44,601 nt of DNA from assembly GCF_014836755.1 (NCBI RefSeq), contig NZ_JACSQF010000014.1, positions 68,839-113,439 on the forward strand, in the 5' to 3' direction. The notes beneath the pieces were generated by a model. It saw nothing but the letters and a program-made list of their open reading frames with translations, made no database searches and was not told the DNA's origin. The position numbers and the translations under genes are program-made. This stretch comes from Oerskovia merdavium (lineage in GTDB: Bacteria; Actinomycetota; Actinomycetes; Actinomycetales; Cellulomonadaceae). Within the stretch, counting starts at the first letter, position 1, and each line of letters starts with the position of its first letter. Positions 15,012-23,745 of the stretch are shown here, in pieces.

Positions 15012-16229
15012 GTGCGCACGCATGTCCGTCGCCCGGTCCTCGTGCTGCTCGCAGCCGTCGCGATCGTGCTCGCGCTGCTCGCCGCGGACGCGGTCCGGCG
15101 GGTCGTCGAGGGCCGATCGGAGCAGGCCACCGACGCGCCGTTCTACGTGCCGCCCACGCCCCTCGCGGAGGCGGCGCCCGGGACGATCATCCGGAGCGAA
15201 CCGATCGCGAGCGCCCCCGAGGGATCGCTCGCCTGGCGCGTCCTCTACCACTCGCGGGACCTCGCGGGTGACGACGTCGCGGTGTCGGGGGTGGTCGTCG
15301 TGCCCGACCGGCCCGCACCCGAGGGCGGTCGCACCCTGGTGTCGTGGGCGCACCCCACCACGGGCGCAGCGCCACGGTGCGCGCCCTCGCTCGCGCTCGA
15401 CCCCTTCGAGCTGGTCGAGGGACTGCACGAGCTGCTCGCGGCGGGCTACGCGATCGCCGCGACCGACTACCCGGGCCTCGGTGTCGACGGTGCGTCCTCG
15501 TACCTGCTCGGAGTGCCCGAGTCGAACAGCGTCCTCGACATCGCGCGCGCGGCGCGAGCGCTGCCGGACGGCGGGGTCGGCGACCGCCTGCTGCTCTGGG
15601 GGCATTCGCAGGGCGGTCAGGCGGCGCTGTTCGCTGCCGAGCGGGCGGGGTCCTACGCACCCGAGCTGACTCTCGAGGGGGTCGCCGTGGCGGCCCCGGC
15701 CGCGAACCTGAACGCGCTGATGTCGGACGACATCGTCAACCTGTCGGGCACGACGATCGCCTCGTTCGCCGTCCCGGCCTACGAGGCCGCGTACGCCGAC
15801 CGCTACCCGAAGTCCGAGATCGACGGCATCCTGACTCCCGCCGGCGCTGCCGCGACGCCCAGGATGGCCGCGCTCTGCCTGCTGACCGAGACCCGTGAGA
15901 TCCACGCGATCGCCGACCCGCTGGTGGGCGGCTACGTCACGGCCGACCCGGCCACGACCGAGCCGTGGCAGACGCTCCTGCGGGAGAACAGCGCGGGCGG
16001 GCAGCCGATCGACGTGCCCGTGTTCGTCGGGCAGGGGCTCGCCGACAGGCTCGTGGTGCCGGCGACCACCGAAGGCTACGTGAGGCTGCTCTGTGCGCAG
16101 GGTGCGGACGTCGTGCTCCACACCTTCCCGGGGATCACGCACGCCCTGGCGGCCGACGCGTCCCTGCCCGAGCTGTTCCTCTGGCTGGCCGAGGTCGAGG
16201 CGGGCCGCCGCCCCTCGACCGCCTGCTGA
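15012..16229 (+). CDS. secreted lipase-family alpha/beta hydrolase
   Basis: This 405-aa protein has an N-terminal signal sequence or anchor (RRPVLVLLAAVAIVLALLAADA, about 6-27). The hydrolase of the secretory lipase (LIP) family follows, with nucleophile Ser199 in LWGHSQGG, Asp345 in GLADRLVVP and His377 in GITHA. The YPGLGVDG segment is characteristic of the family. It probably hydrolyses esters outside the membrane. The GTG start at 15012 has GGAGGAGGAGGG upstream, one of the strongest ribosome binding sites in the window. Confidence 0.9.
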   Translation: MRTHVRRPVLVLLAAVAIVLALLAADAVRRVVEGRSEQATDAPFYVPPTPLAEAAPGTIIRSEPIASAPEGSLAWRVLYHSRDLAGDDVAVSGVVVVPDRPAPEGGRTLVSWAHPTTGAAPRCAPSLALDPFELVEGLHELLAAGYAIAATDYPGLGVDGASSYLLGVPESNSVLDIARAARALPDGGVGDRLLLWGHSQGGQAALFAAERAGSYAPELTLEGVAVAAPAANLNALMSDDIVNLSGTTIASFAVPAYEAAYADRYPKSEIDGILTPAGAAATPRMAALCLLTETREIHAIADPLVGGYVTADPATTEPWQTLLRENSAGGQPIDVPVFVGQGLADRLVVPATTEGYVRLLCAQGADVVLHTFPGITHALAADASLPELFLWLAEVEAGRRPSTAC

Positions 16230-16311
16230 CCGGCTGCCCTCCGCGGCTCGGCCCAGGCAAGCGGCGCAAATCCCTCGCCGCGGCCACCGGCGGCCTGCCA
16301 CAGTTCTCGCC

Positions 16312-17520
16312 ATGACCACGAACACCCGGGCGACCGTGAAGACCACGGCGACCCGCCTGACCAAGACCCTCTGGAGCTGGGCCTCGATCCTCGACGACGG
16401 CGCCCGCGAGCAGGCCGAGCGCACCTCGACCATGCCGTTCGTCTACCCGCACCTCGCGCTCATGCCCGACGCCCACCTGGGCCTGGGCGCGACCGTCGGC
16501 TCGGTGATCCCCACGCTGCGCGCGATCGTCCCCGCCGCCGTCGGGGTGGACATCGGCTGCGGCATGGTCGCGGTCCGCACGCAGTACACGGCTGCCGACA
16601 TCGCTGGACCGGCGCTGCGCGACCTGCGGCTCGCGATCGAGCAGGCCGTGCCCACGAGCGCCGGCTCCTACAACCAGCGCCTGACGGAGACCGCCGAGGC
16701 GCGCGTGGCGGAGCTCGAGGCGCTCGCGGGCAAGGCCGGCTTCGATCCCGCGCGGTACGCGGGGAGCTGGCGCCTGCAGCTCGGGTCGCTGGGGTCCGGG
16801 AACCATTTCATCGAGGTCAGCCTCGACGAGGAGGACCGGGTCTGGTTCTTCCTGCACTCGGGCTCGCGCGGGGTCGGCAACAAGATCGCGCAGCACCACA
16901 TCGCGGTCGCGCGCGACCTCATGACCCGGTACTGGATCGACCTGCCGGACAAGGACCTCGCGTACCTCGTCGAGGGCACCGACGAGTTCTGGGCGTACAT
17001 CCGCGAGCTGCGGTGGGCCCAGCACTTCGCGCTGCTCAACCGCGAGGAGATGATGGACCGCGTGGTGGCCGCGTTCGACGCCTGGTCGGGGCTCGCGCCG
17101 GTCGAGGAGGCCGAGCGCATCAACTGCCACCACAACTTCACCGAGCTCGAGCACCACTTCCACAAGGACGTGTGGGTCTCCCGCAAGGGGGCCATCCGTG
17201 CCCGGGAGGGGGACCCGGGTCTCATCCCGGGGTCCATGGGCACGGCGTCGTACGTCGTCGTGGGCAAGGGGAACCCGCTCGCGCTCGACTCCGCGCCGCA
17301 CGGCGCGGGGCGTGAGTACTCGCGGAGCAAGGCGCGCCGGACCTTCACGCACGAGCAGCTGCGCGAGGCCATGGCGGGCATCGAGTACCGCGACACCGAC
17401 GCGTTCATCGACGAGATCCCGGCGGCGTACAAGTCGATCGACCGGGTCATGCAGGACGCGGCGGACCTCGTCGAGGTGCGTCACACGCTGCGGCAGATCG
17501 TCAACGTCAAGGGAGACTGA
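16312..17520 (+). CDS. rtcB: RtcB family RNA ligase
   Basis: This 402-aa GTP-dependent ligase joins 2',3'-cyclic phosphate (or 3'-phosphate) RNA ends to 5'-OH ends. The metal ligands are visible in order: Asp80 and Cys83 (GVDIGCGM), His165 (GSGNHF), His182 (LHSGSRG) and His273/274 (NCHHNFTE). The nucleophile that takes GMP is His330 in SAPHGAGR, and VSRKGA and LIPGSMGT are also conserved. No archease, rtcA or rtcR gene adjoins it, so its RNA substrate is unclear. It lies between the lipase and ald genes, with a strong terminator after it. Confidence 0.93.
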   Translation: MTTNTRATVKTTATRLTKTLWSWASILDDGAREQAERTSTMPFVYPHLALMPDAHLGLGATVGSVIPTLRAIVPAAVGVDIGCGMVAVRTQYTAADIAGPALRDLRLAIEQAVPTSAGSYNQRLTETAEARVAELEALAGKAGFDPARYAGSWRLQLGSLGSGNHFIEVSLDEEDRVWFFLHSGSRGVGNKIAQHHIAVARDLMTRYWIDLPDKDLAYLVEGTDEFWAYIRELRWAQHFALLNREEMMDRVVAAFDAWSGLAPVEEAERINCHHNFTELEHHFHKDVWVSRKGAIRAREGDPGLIPGSMGTASYVVVGKGNPLALDSAPHGAGREYSRSKARRTFTHEQLREAMAGIEYRDTDAFIDEIPAAYKSIDRVMQDAADLVEVRHTLRQIVNVKGD

Positions 17521-17587
17521 CCGGTCCACGGACCGTCGGGCGTCGGGGCGGCCTCGGTCGAGGACGGCCAGGGCCTTCCCCCGTCCC

Positions 17588-17638
17588 GCCCGACGACGGA
17601 CCGCACCTTCTCCGTGAGGGTGCGGCCCGCCGTCGGGC
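17588..17638 (+). terminator. 20-bp hairpin terminator after rtcB
   Basis: Arms 17588-17607 and 17619-17638 pair with two mismatches around an 11-nt loop, 68 bases past the rtcB stop. Confidence 0.75.
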
Positions 17639-17728
17639 AGGCGCGGCGCAGGCGGGCACACGCCCCGGACCACGGGGCCCGCGGCCGCTCGGCGCGCGTG
17701 ATCGCCCGGCACGCGACACGCTGACGGC

Positions 17729-18844
17729 ATGAGGATCGGGATTCCCGCCGAGGTCAAGAACAACGAGTTCCGCGTCGCGCTCACCCCCGCGGGCGCGCAC
17801 CACCTGGTCGCCGCAGGGCACGAGGTCCTGGTGCAGGCCGGGGCCGGGCTGGGCTCGGCGATCTCCGACGAGGAGTTCGCGGGCGCGGGCGCACGCGTGG
17901 TGGGCACTGCTGAGGAGGTCTGGGGGCGCGCCGAGCTCGTGTGCAAGGTCAAGGAGCCCGTGCCGAGCGAGTACCCGCTGCTGCGTGACGACCTGCTGCT
18001 CTTCGCGTACCTGCACCTGGCGGCCGACCCCCTCGGCACGGCCGCGCTGCTCGACGCGGGCACGACCGCGGTCGCCTACGAGACCGCCCAGGCGCCCGAC
18101 GGCTCGCTGCCGCTGCTCGCGCCCATGAGCGAGGTGGCCGGGCGCATGGCGACGCAGGTCGGGGCCTATCACCTCATGCGTCCTGCGGGCGGCGCGGGCG
18201 TGCTGCTCGGCGGCGTTCCCGGGAGCAGGCCGGGGCGGGTCGTGATCCTCGGTGGCGGGACCGCCGGCCGGCACGCGGCCGAGATCGCGGTGGGGATGCG
18301 TGCCGAGGTCACGATCCTCGACCTGTCGCTGCCCGTGCTGCGCGCGCTCGACCAGGAGTTCGCGGGCCACGTGCGGACCGTCGCGTCGAGCGCGTACGCG
18401 ATCGAGCAGGAGGTGCTCGCGGCCGACCTGGTGATCGGCGCCGTGCTGGTCGCGGGGGCCAGGGCGCCCCGGCTCGTGACGAACGACCTCGTGGCGCGCA
18501 TGCGGCCCGGGTCGGTGCTCGTCGACATCGCGGTCGACCAGGGCGGCTGCTTCGAGGACACCCGGCCCACGACCCATGACGACCCCACGTTCCGGGTGCA
18601 CGGCTCGACGTTCTACTGCGTCGCGAACATGCCCGGCGCCGTGCCCGTGACGAGCACGCTCGCCCTGACCAGCGCGACCCTGCCCTACCTCGCACTCCTC
18701 GCCGACGGCGGGGCGCGGGCGCTCCGGACGGTCCCGCTGCTGCGCAACGGACTGACGACCGTGACCGGCACCCTGGTCAACGAGCAGGTGGGCGCCGCGC
18801 TCGGGCTGCCGTGGACGCGCGCCGAGGACGTCCTGGGGGAGTGA
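17729..18844 (+). CDS. ald: alanine dehydrogenase
   Basis: This 371-aa NAD-dependent enzyme interconverts L-alanine and pyruvate plus ammonia. Arg15 (NEFRVALTP), Lys75 (VKEP), His96 (YLHLAAD) and Asp270 (DIAVDQGG) sit at the numbers known from mycobacterial Ald. The Rossmann motif VVILGGGTAGRHAAE is at about 171-185. The start MRIGIPAEVKNNE is the family's canonical N-terminus. The only -10-like element is CACGCT, six bases upstream of the ATG, so a leaderless message is possible but weakly supported. Confidence 0.96.
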   Translation: MRIGIPAEVKNNEFRVALTPAGAHHLVAAGHEVLVQAGAGLGSAISDEEFAGAGARVVGTAEEVWGRAELVCKVKEPVPSEYPLLRDDLLLFAYLHLAADPLGTAALLDAGTTAVAYETAQAPDGSLPLLAPMSEVAGRMATQVGAYHLMRPAGGAGVLLGGVPGSRPGRVVILGGGTAGRHAAEIAVGMRAEVTILDLSLPVLRALDQEFAGHVRTVASSAYAIEQEVLAADLVIGAVLVAGARAPRLVTNDLVARMRPGSVLVDIAVDQGGCFEDTRPTTHDDPTFRVHGSTFYCVANMPGAVPVTSTLALTSATLPYLALLADGGARALRTVPLLRNGLTTVTGTLVNEQVGAALGLPWTRAEDVLGE

Positions 18845-18960
18845 TCGGGGGGTCAGGGAGCACTGCCGGAGCGCGGTGCGGCCCGCGGCCGCATCAGAAC
18901 GCGGTCGTCCGGGCGGGAAATGCCCTGTCGGCCCCTTACGGCCGGTGGCATGCTGTCCGG

Positions 18961-19602
18961 ATGGAGCCTTTCGTCCTGGCCAACGAGCACGTCCACCTCG
19001 CGATGCCCACGGCAGCGGACGTCGACCGCATCACCGAGCTCTGCCAGGGCGCGGAGATCGCGGCGTGGACCACCGTGCCCAGCCCGTACACGCGGGCGGA
19101 CGCGGCGTCGTACATCGAGGAGGTCGTGCCCGAGTCGTGGCGCACGGGTCGCGGGAGCACGTGGGCGATCCGCCGACCCGAGGCTCCCGAGGGGCCGGTC
19201 CTCGGCATGATCGGGCTCGCGCTGGACACCTCGCCGACCCCCGAGCGCTCGGCCGAGATCGGGTACTGGCTCGCTCCCGAGGCGCGCGGCGAGGGGCTCG
19301 TGACCGAGGCCGGGCGGATCGTGACCGACTGGGCGTTCGACGACGAGGGACTCGGGCTCTCGCGCATGGTCTGGACCGCGTTCACGGGCAACTGGGCCTC
19401 GCGTCGCGCCGCGTGGCGGCTCGGGTTCCGTGTCGAGGGGACGGTGCGGGGCTTCGGCGTCCAGCGGGGCGTGCGCCGCGACGCGTGGATCGGCACCCTC
19501 CTCGCGGGCGACCCGCGAGAACCGGTCGAGCCGTGGCCGTCCGCGGAGACGGACGGCGACCTCGCCGGGATTGATGTCGTGAGCAGGGTGCCCGCCGGGT
19601 GA
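18961..19602 (+). CDS. GNAT family N-acetyltransferase (RimJ/RimL-like)
   Basis: This 213-aa protein matches the Acetyltransf_3 (RimJ/RimL) type. It has LANEHVHLAMPTAADVDRI at the start, the central strand GLALDTSP...AEIGYWLAPEARGEGL with the acetyl-CoA loop, and TGNWASRRAAWRLGFRVEG with the conserved Asn and Gly-Phe. The substrate (amino acid, peptide or ribosomal N-terminus) is unknown. A longer in-frame extension overlapping the end of ald exists, but the ATG at 18961 matches the family N-terminus. Its stop lies 11 bases before the M3 peptidase start. Confidence 0.88.
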   Translation: MEPFVLANEHVHLAMPTAADVDRITELCQGAEIAAWTTVPSPYTRADAASYIEEVVPESWRTGRGSTWAIRRPEAPEGPVLGMIGLALDTSPTPERSAEIGYWLAPEARGEGLVTEAGRIVTDWAFDDEGLGLSRMVWTAFTGNWASRRAAWRLGFRVEGTVRGFGVQRGVRRDAWIGTLLAGDPREPVEPWPSAETDGDLAGIDVVSRVPAG

Positions 19603-19613
19603 AGATAGGACGC

Positions 19614-21701
19614 ATGACGAGCACCCTCGACCCGGCCAACCCCTTCGCCGCGGCGTCCACCCTCCCGTACGAGCTCCCCGACTTCACGACGATCCGCGAG
19701 GAGCACTATCTCCCCGCGCTGCGCGCCGGCATGGACGCCGAGCGCGCGGAGATCGAGGAGATCGTCACCAACCCCGAGGCGCCCACGGTCGCCAACACCC
19801 TCGAGGCGCTCGAGTCCGCAGGACAGCTCCTGACCCGTGCGGTCACGGTCTTCTACAACGTCGCGAGCTCCGACTCGACGCCGGGTCTCGAGGACATCGA
19901 GGAGACCATCGCCCCCGAGCTCTCGGCGCACCACGATGCGATCTACATGGACGCACGCCTGTACGCGCGCGTCCGTGCGCTCCAGGACGCCGTCGACGCG
20001 GGCGAGCTCGCGCTCGAGGCCGACACGGCCTGGCTCCTGCACACCCTCCTCGTCGACTTCCGCCGTTCGGGCATCGAGCTCGACGCCGCGGACCAGGACC
20101 GCCTGCGTGAGCTCAACGGGAAGCTGACCTCGCTCGAGGCCGCGTTCGGTCGCAAGCTGCTCGCGGGCGCCAACGCCGCGAGCGTCCTGGTCGACGACGC
20201 CGCCGAGCTCGAGGGGCTGCCCGAGGACGCCATCGCCGCGGCTGCGGCCGCGGCCGCGACGCGCGGGCACGAGGGCAAGTACCTCCTCGAGATGCAGCTG
20301 CCCACGCAGCAGGGCGTCATCGCGTCGCTCTCGCGCCGCGAGACCCGCGAGCGCGTCCAGCAGGCGTCCATGACGCGTGGTGCCACGGGCGACGACAACG
20401 ACACGCGCCAGATCGTGATCGACCTCGCGCGCCTGCGCGCCGAGCACGCCCGCCTCCTCGGGTACGACCACCACGCGGCGTACATCGCCGAGGACGCGAC
20501 GGCCAAGACGACCGGTGCCGTCAACGCGATGCTCTCGCGCCTGGCCCCCGCGGCCGTGGCGAACGCCCGCCGCGAGGCCGGTGACCTCGAGGTCGCCCTC
20601 GCCCGCGAGGAGGGCGACGACGCCGAGCTGCGCGCGTCCGACTGGGCGTACCTCGCCGAGCAGGTCCGCAAGGAGCGCTACTCGCTCGACGACGCCGCGC
20701 TGCGTCCCTACCTCGAGCTCGACCGCGTCGTGACCGACGGCGTGTTCAAGGCCGCGAACCTGCTCTACGGCATCTCGTTCGCCGAGCGCTCCGACCTGGT
20801 GGGCTACCACCCGGACGTCCGCGTGTTCGAGGTCTTCGACGGGCCGGTCGGCGAGCAGGACAAGGGCCTGGGGCTGTTCCTCGCCGACTTCTACACGCGC
20901 GAGTCCAAGCGCGGCGGTGCCTGGATGAACAACCTGGTCGACCAGAACCACCTCCTGGACCAGCCGCCCGTCGTCGTGAACAACCTCAACATCGTCAAGC
21001 CCCCGGCGGGCGAGCCCACGCTGCTCGTGTGGGACGAGGTCATCACGCTCTTCCACGAGTTCGGCCACGCGCTGCACGGGCTCTTCTCGGACGTGCGCTA
21101 CCCGTCGCAGTCGGGTACCGAGGTCCCGCGCGACTTCGTCGAGTACCCCTCGCAGGTCAACGAGATGTGGGCCTGGGAGCCCGCGATCCTCACGTCCTAC
21201 GCGGTGCACCACGTCACGGGCGAGCCCATGCCTGCCGAGTGGGTCGAGACCATGCTGGCCTCGCGCCTGTTCAACGAGGGCTTCGGGACGACCGAGTACC
21301 TCGCGGCCGCGCTGCTCGACCAGGCCTGGCACCAGATGAGCCCCGAGCAGGTCCCCACGAGCGTCGACGAGGTCCTGCCGTTCGAGGCCGCGGCCCTCGA
21401 CGCGGCCGGCGTCGGGTTCGCGCCCGTGCCGCCCCGCTACCGCACGACGTACTTCAACCACGTGTTCGGCGGCGGCTACTCGGCCGGGTACTACTCCTAC
21501 ATCTGGTCCGAGGTGCTCGACGCCGACACCGTGACCTGGTTCGAGGAGAACGGCGGCCTGAACCGGGCCAACGGCGACGCGTTCCGCAAGAAGCTGCTCG
21601 CGCGCGGCGGTTCGGTCGACCCCATGGTCGCGTTCGCCGACCTGCGCGGCCGCGACCCGGAGATCGCGCCGCTGCTGACGCGTCGCGGGCTCGACGCGTA
21701 G
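19614..21701 (+). CDS. M3 family zinc metallopeptidase (dipeptidyl carboxypeptidase / oligopeptidase A type)
   Basis: This 695-aa cytoplasmic oligopeptidase has zinc motif HEFGHALH (His481, Glu482, His485), and the third ligand Glu510 in VEYPSQ sits at the expected distance. The C-terminal YFNHVFGGGYSAGYYSYIWSE carries the Tyr/His residues that bind substrate in this family. An Ala-rich run occurs near residue 205. The ATG at 19614 follows AGGA; a GTG at 19599 overlapping the upstream stop is an alternative that adds five residues. It cleaves short peptides, probably for protein turnover and feeding. Confidence 0.93.
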   Translation: MTSTLDPANPFAAASTLPYELPDFTTIREEHYLPALRAGMDAERAEIEEIVTNPEAPTVANTLEALESAGQLLTRAVTVFYNVASSDSTPGLEDIEETIAPELSAHHDAIYMDARLYARVRALQDAVDAGELALEADTAWLLHTLLVDFRRSGIELDAADQDRLRELNGKLTSLEAAFGRKLLAGANAASVLVDDAAELEGLPEDAIAAAAAAAATRGHEGKYLLEMQLPTQQGVIASLSRRETRERVQQASMTRGATGDDNDTRQIVIDLARLRAEHARLLGYDHHAAYIAEDATAKTTGAVNAMLSRLAPAAVANARREAGDLEVALAREEGDDAELRASDWAYLAEQVRKERYSLDDAALRPYLELDRVVTDGVFKAANLLYGISFAERSDLVGYHPDVRVFEVFDGPVGEQDKGLGLFLADFYTRESKRGGAWMNNLVDQNHLLDQPPVVVNNLNIVKPPAGEPTLLVWDEVITLFHEFGHALHGLFSDVRYPSQSGTEVPRDFVEYPSQVNEMWAWEPAILTSYAVHHVTGEPMPAEWVETMLASRLFNEGFGTTEYLAAALLDQAWHQMSPEQVPTSVDEVLPFEAAALDAAGVGFAPVPPRYRTTYFNHVFGGGYSAGYYSYIWSEVLDADTVTWFEENGGLNRANGDAFRKKLLARGGSVDPMVAFADLRGRDPEIAPLLTRRGLDA

Positions 21702-21714
21702 TCGTCCCCGCCGT

Positions 21715-21748
21715 GCCGAGGTGGACCCGCGCACGGGTCCCCCTCGGC
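21715..21748 (+). terminator. 15-bp hairpin terminator after the M3 peptidase
   Basis: Arms 21715-21729 (GCCGAGGTGGACCCG) and 21734-21748 pair with one mismatch around CGCA, 13 bases past the stop. Confidence 0.8.
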
Positions 21749-21824
21749 GCCCGGGCGTCGGGAGCGCACCAGGGTCGGTTCAGGGCAGGGGTGGGGGAGA
21801 CCCCCGATGTGCCCGACGACGCGC

Positions 21825-21862
21825 CCTCCCTAGCCTGGAGGCGAGCCACCCTGGTGGCTCGC
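21825..21862 (+). promoter_or_regulatory. candidate promoter and operator of the multicopper oxidase gene
   Basis: TAGCCT (21831-21836) can serve as -10 and is flanked by CCTCC/GGAGG (21825-21841). At the expected start of transcription lies a perfect 10-bp inverted repeat with a 2-nt centre, GCGAGCCACC at 21841-21850 and its complement at 21853-21862. The position suits repressor binding or a 5' mRNA hairpin. A metal-responsive repressor is a guess from the gene it controls. Confidence 0.5.
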
Positions 21863-21912
21863 CGAGCGCGGAGCCGTCCGCGCCGACCTGACCTGGGAGC
21901 CTCGCGACCGAC

Positions 21913-23652
21913 ATGACCACGCTGCCCGACGGTGACGCCCCCCTCCCCGGGACCCCCGCGGAGGGTGACGGGCCTTCCCGGCCCGAGCCTCGCCGTCGGC
22001 GCCGCTGGGGCGTCGTGGTGGTGGTGCTCGTCGCCCTCGTCGTCGGAGGCATCGCGGCAGGTGTCGCCGTGGCCTTCTCCCGGGGTGCGACCTCGACCGA
22101 GGGCGAGGTCGAGTTCACGCGCCCGCTCGCGATCCCGCCGCTCGCCGGGTCGAGCGTCGAGGACGGGGTCCGGGTGTTCTCGCTCGACCTGCAGGAGGGT
22201 GAGACCGACCTGGGTCAGGGCGGGCTCACCCCGACGCTCGGCGTCGACGGGTCGTTCCTGGGGCCGACGTTGCGCGCGTCCCGCGGCGAGCAGGTCCGCA
22301 TCGAGGTGACGAACTCGATGTCCGAGACGAGCACGCTGCACTGGCACGGCATGAAGCTCCCCGCGGTCATGGACGGCGGCCCGCACCAGCAGGTCGACCC
22401 CGGGCAGACGTGGTCCCCGACGTGGACGGTCTCCCAGCCCGCGGCGACGCTCTGGTACCACCCGCACCTGCACGGACGCACGGCCGACCACGTCTACCGC
22501 GGCCTGGCGGGCCTCTTCCTGCTCGACGAGCCTGCGGGCTCGCCCGAGGCCGCGGTCCAGGACGCCCTGCCGCACGAGTACGGCGTGGACGACGTCCCCC
22601 TCGTGGTCCAGGACAAGAAGTTCCACCCGGACGGCAGGCTCGACGACGCCGACCCCTTCCTGTCGAGCACGGGGGTGCGCGGTGCAGTGGTCCTGGTCAA
22701 CGGGACGCCGGAGCCGTACCTCGACGTCACGACCGAGCGGGTCCGGCTGCGCGTGCTCAACGGGTCCAACGCGCGCGTCTACGACCTCGGGTTCGACGAC
22801 GGTCGCGACTTCCAGCTGGTCGGCTCGGACGGTGGCCTGCTCGGCGCGCCCGTCACGACCGACCGCATCCAGCTCTCACCGGGCGACCGGGCCGAGATCG
22901 TGGTCGCGCTCACCCCCGGCGAACGGACCGTGCTGCGCAGCTTCCCGCAGGAGCTCGGGGTGAACGCCTTCACCGCGCGGTTCGCCGGCGGGGACGACAC
23001 CCTCGACGTGCTCGAGCTGCGCGCGGCCGACCGGCTCGAGCCCTCGGGGCCCGTGCCGACGACCCTGGCGGACGTCCCCGCCGCGGACGCGGCGAGCGCG
23101 GTCGCCACGCGCCGCTTCGAGCTGTCGGGCACCTCGATCAACGGCCAGGACATGGACCTGCGCAGGATCGACGAGGTCGTCGACGCCGGCGCGACCGAGG
23201 TCTGGGAGGTCACGAGCCTCGACGACTCGCCGCACAACTTCCACGTCCACGACGCCCAGTTCCAGGTGCTCGACGTCTCGGGCGAGCCGCCTCCCCTCGA
23301 GCTCGAGGGGTGGCAGGACACGGTCTACGTGCGCCCCGGCAGGATCACGCGGCTCCTGGTCACGTTCGGCACCGCTCCCGACGCCGAGCACCCCTACATG
23401 TTCCACTGCCACCTGCTCCGCCACGAGGACCAGGGGATGATGGGGCAGTTCGTGGTCGTCGACCCGGCGGCAGCCCCCGGTACGGCGGGGCGCCCCGCCC
23501 CGGGCGACCTGCTGCCGGGGGTGAGCGACGACGTCGGGCACGAGGGCGACCACGCGTCCACGTCCGACGACGCGTCGCGCGGTGGGACCGGCCCGCGACG
23601 CTCGCCCCTCACGGACGGTGCGGACCTCGCGGGCGCCGGACACCACGGCTGA
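21913..23652 (+). CDS. membrane-anchored multicopper oxidase (CueO/laccase-like)
   Basis: This 579-aa protein has a basic N-terminus and one membrane helix (about 33-55) that places the enzyme outside the membrane. All four copper motifs are present: LHWHGMK, WYHPHLHG, PHNFHVHDAQF and MFHCHLLRHEDQGMMGQF, the last with Cys, two His and the axial Met of the type 1 site. The Met/His-rich insert of E. coli CueO is absent. The C-terminal tail is acidic and His-containing (GHEGDHAS, GAGHHG), possibly copper-binding. It probably oxidises Cu(I) or phenolics. No other copper gene adjoins it. The ribosome binding site is weak. Confidence 0.92.
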   Translation: MTTLPDGDAPLPGTPAEGDGPSRPEPRRRRRWGVVVVVLVALVVGGIAAGVAVAFSRGATSTEGEVEFTRPLAIPPLAGSSVEDGVRVFSLDLQEGETDLGQGGLTPTLGVDGSFLGPTLRASRGEQVRIEVTNSMSETSTLHWHGMKLPAVMDGGPHQQVDPGQTWSPTWTVSQPAATLWYHPHLHGRTADHVYRGLAGLFLLDEPAGSPEAAVQDALPHEYGVDDVPLVVQDKKFHPDGRLDDADPFLSSTGVRGAVVLVNGTPEPYLDVTTERVRLRVLNGSNARVYDLGFDDGRDFQLVGSDGGLLGAPVTTDRIQLSPGDRAEIVVALTPGERTVLRSFPQELGVNAFTARFAGGDDTLDVLELRAADRLEPSGPVPTTLADVPAADAASAVATRRFELSGTSINGQDMDLRRIDEVVDAGATEVWEVTSLDDSPHNFHVHDAQFQVLDVSGEPPPLELEGWQDTVYVRPGRITRLLVTFGTAPDAEHPYMFHCHLLRHEDQGMMGQFVVVDPAAAPGTAGRPAPGDLLPGVSDDVGHEGDHASTSDDASRGGTGPRRSPLTDGADLAGAGHHG

Positions 23653-23733
23653 GGTCTGACCACATGTCGTGGCCTCGTGCGTTCGCGGGGCGAGACACCT
23701 CGCGATCGCTTCGAGGGCGGCGAACCCAGCGGG

Positions 23734-23739
23734 TACGGT
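23734..23739 (+). promoter_or_regulatory. leaderless -10 (TACGGT) for the M20 peptidase gene
   Basis: TACGGT ends 6 nt before the ATG at 23746 and no ribosome binding site is visible. Confidence 0.65.
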
Positions 23740-23745
23740 GTGGCC

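Noticed and set aside
20230-20265. Ala-rich run in the M3 peptidase as a frameshift or repeat expansion
   Set aside because: Reading frame and domain order are intact on both sides; GCG/GCC runs are common in this genome.
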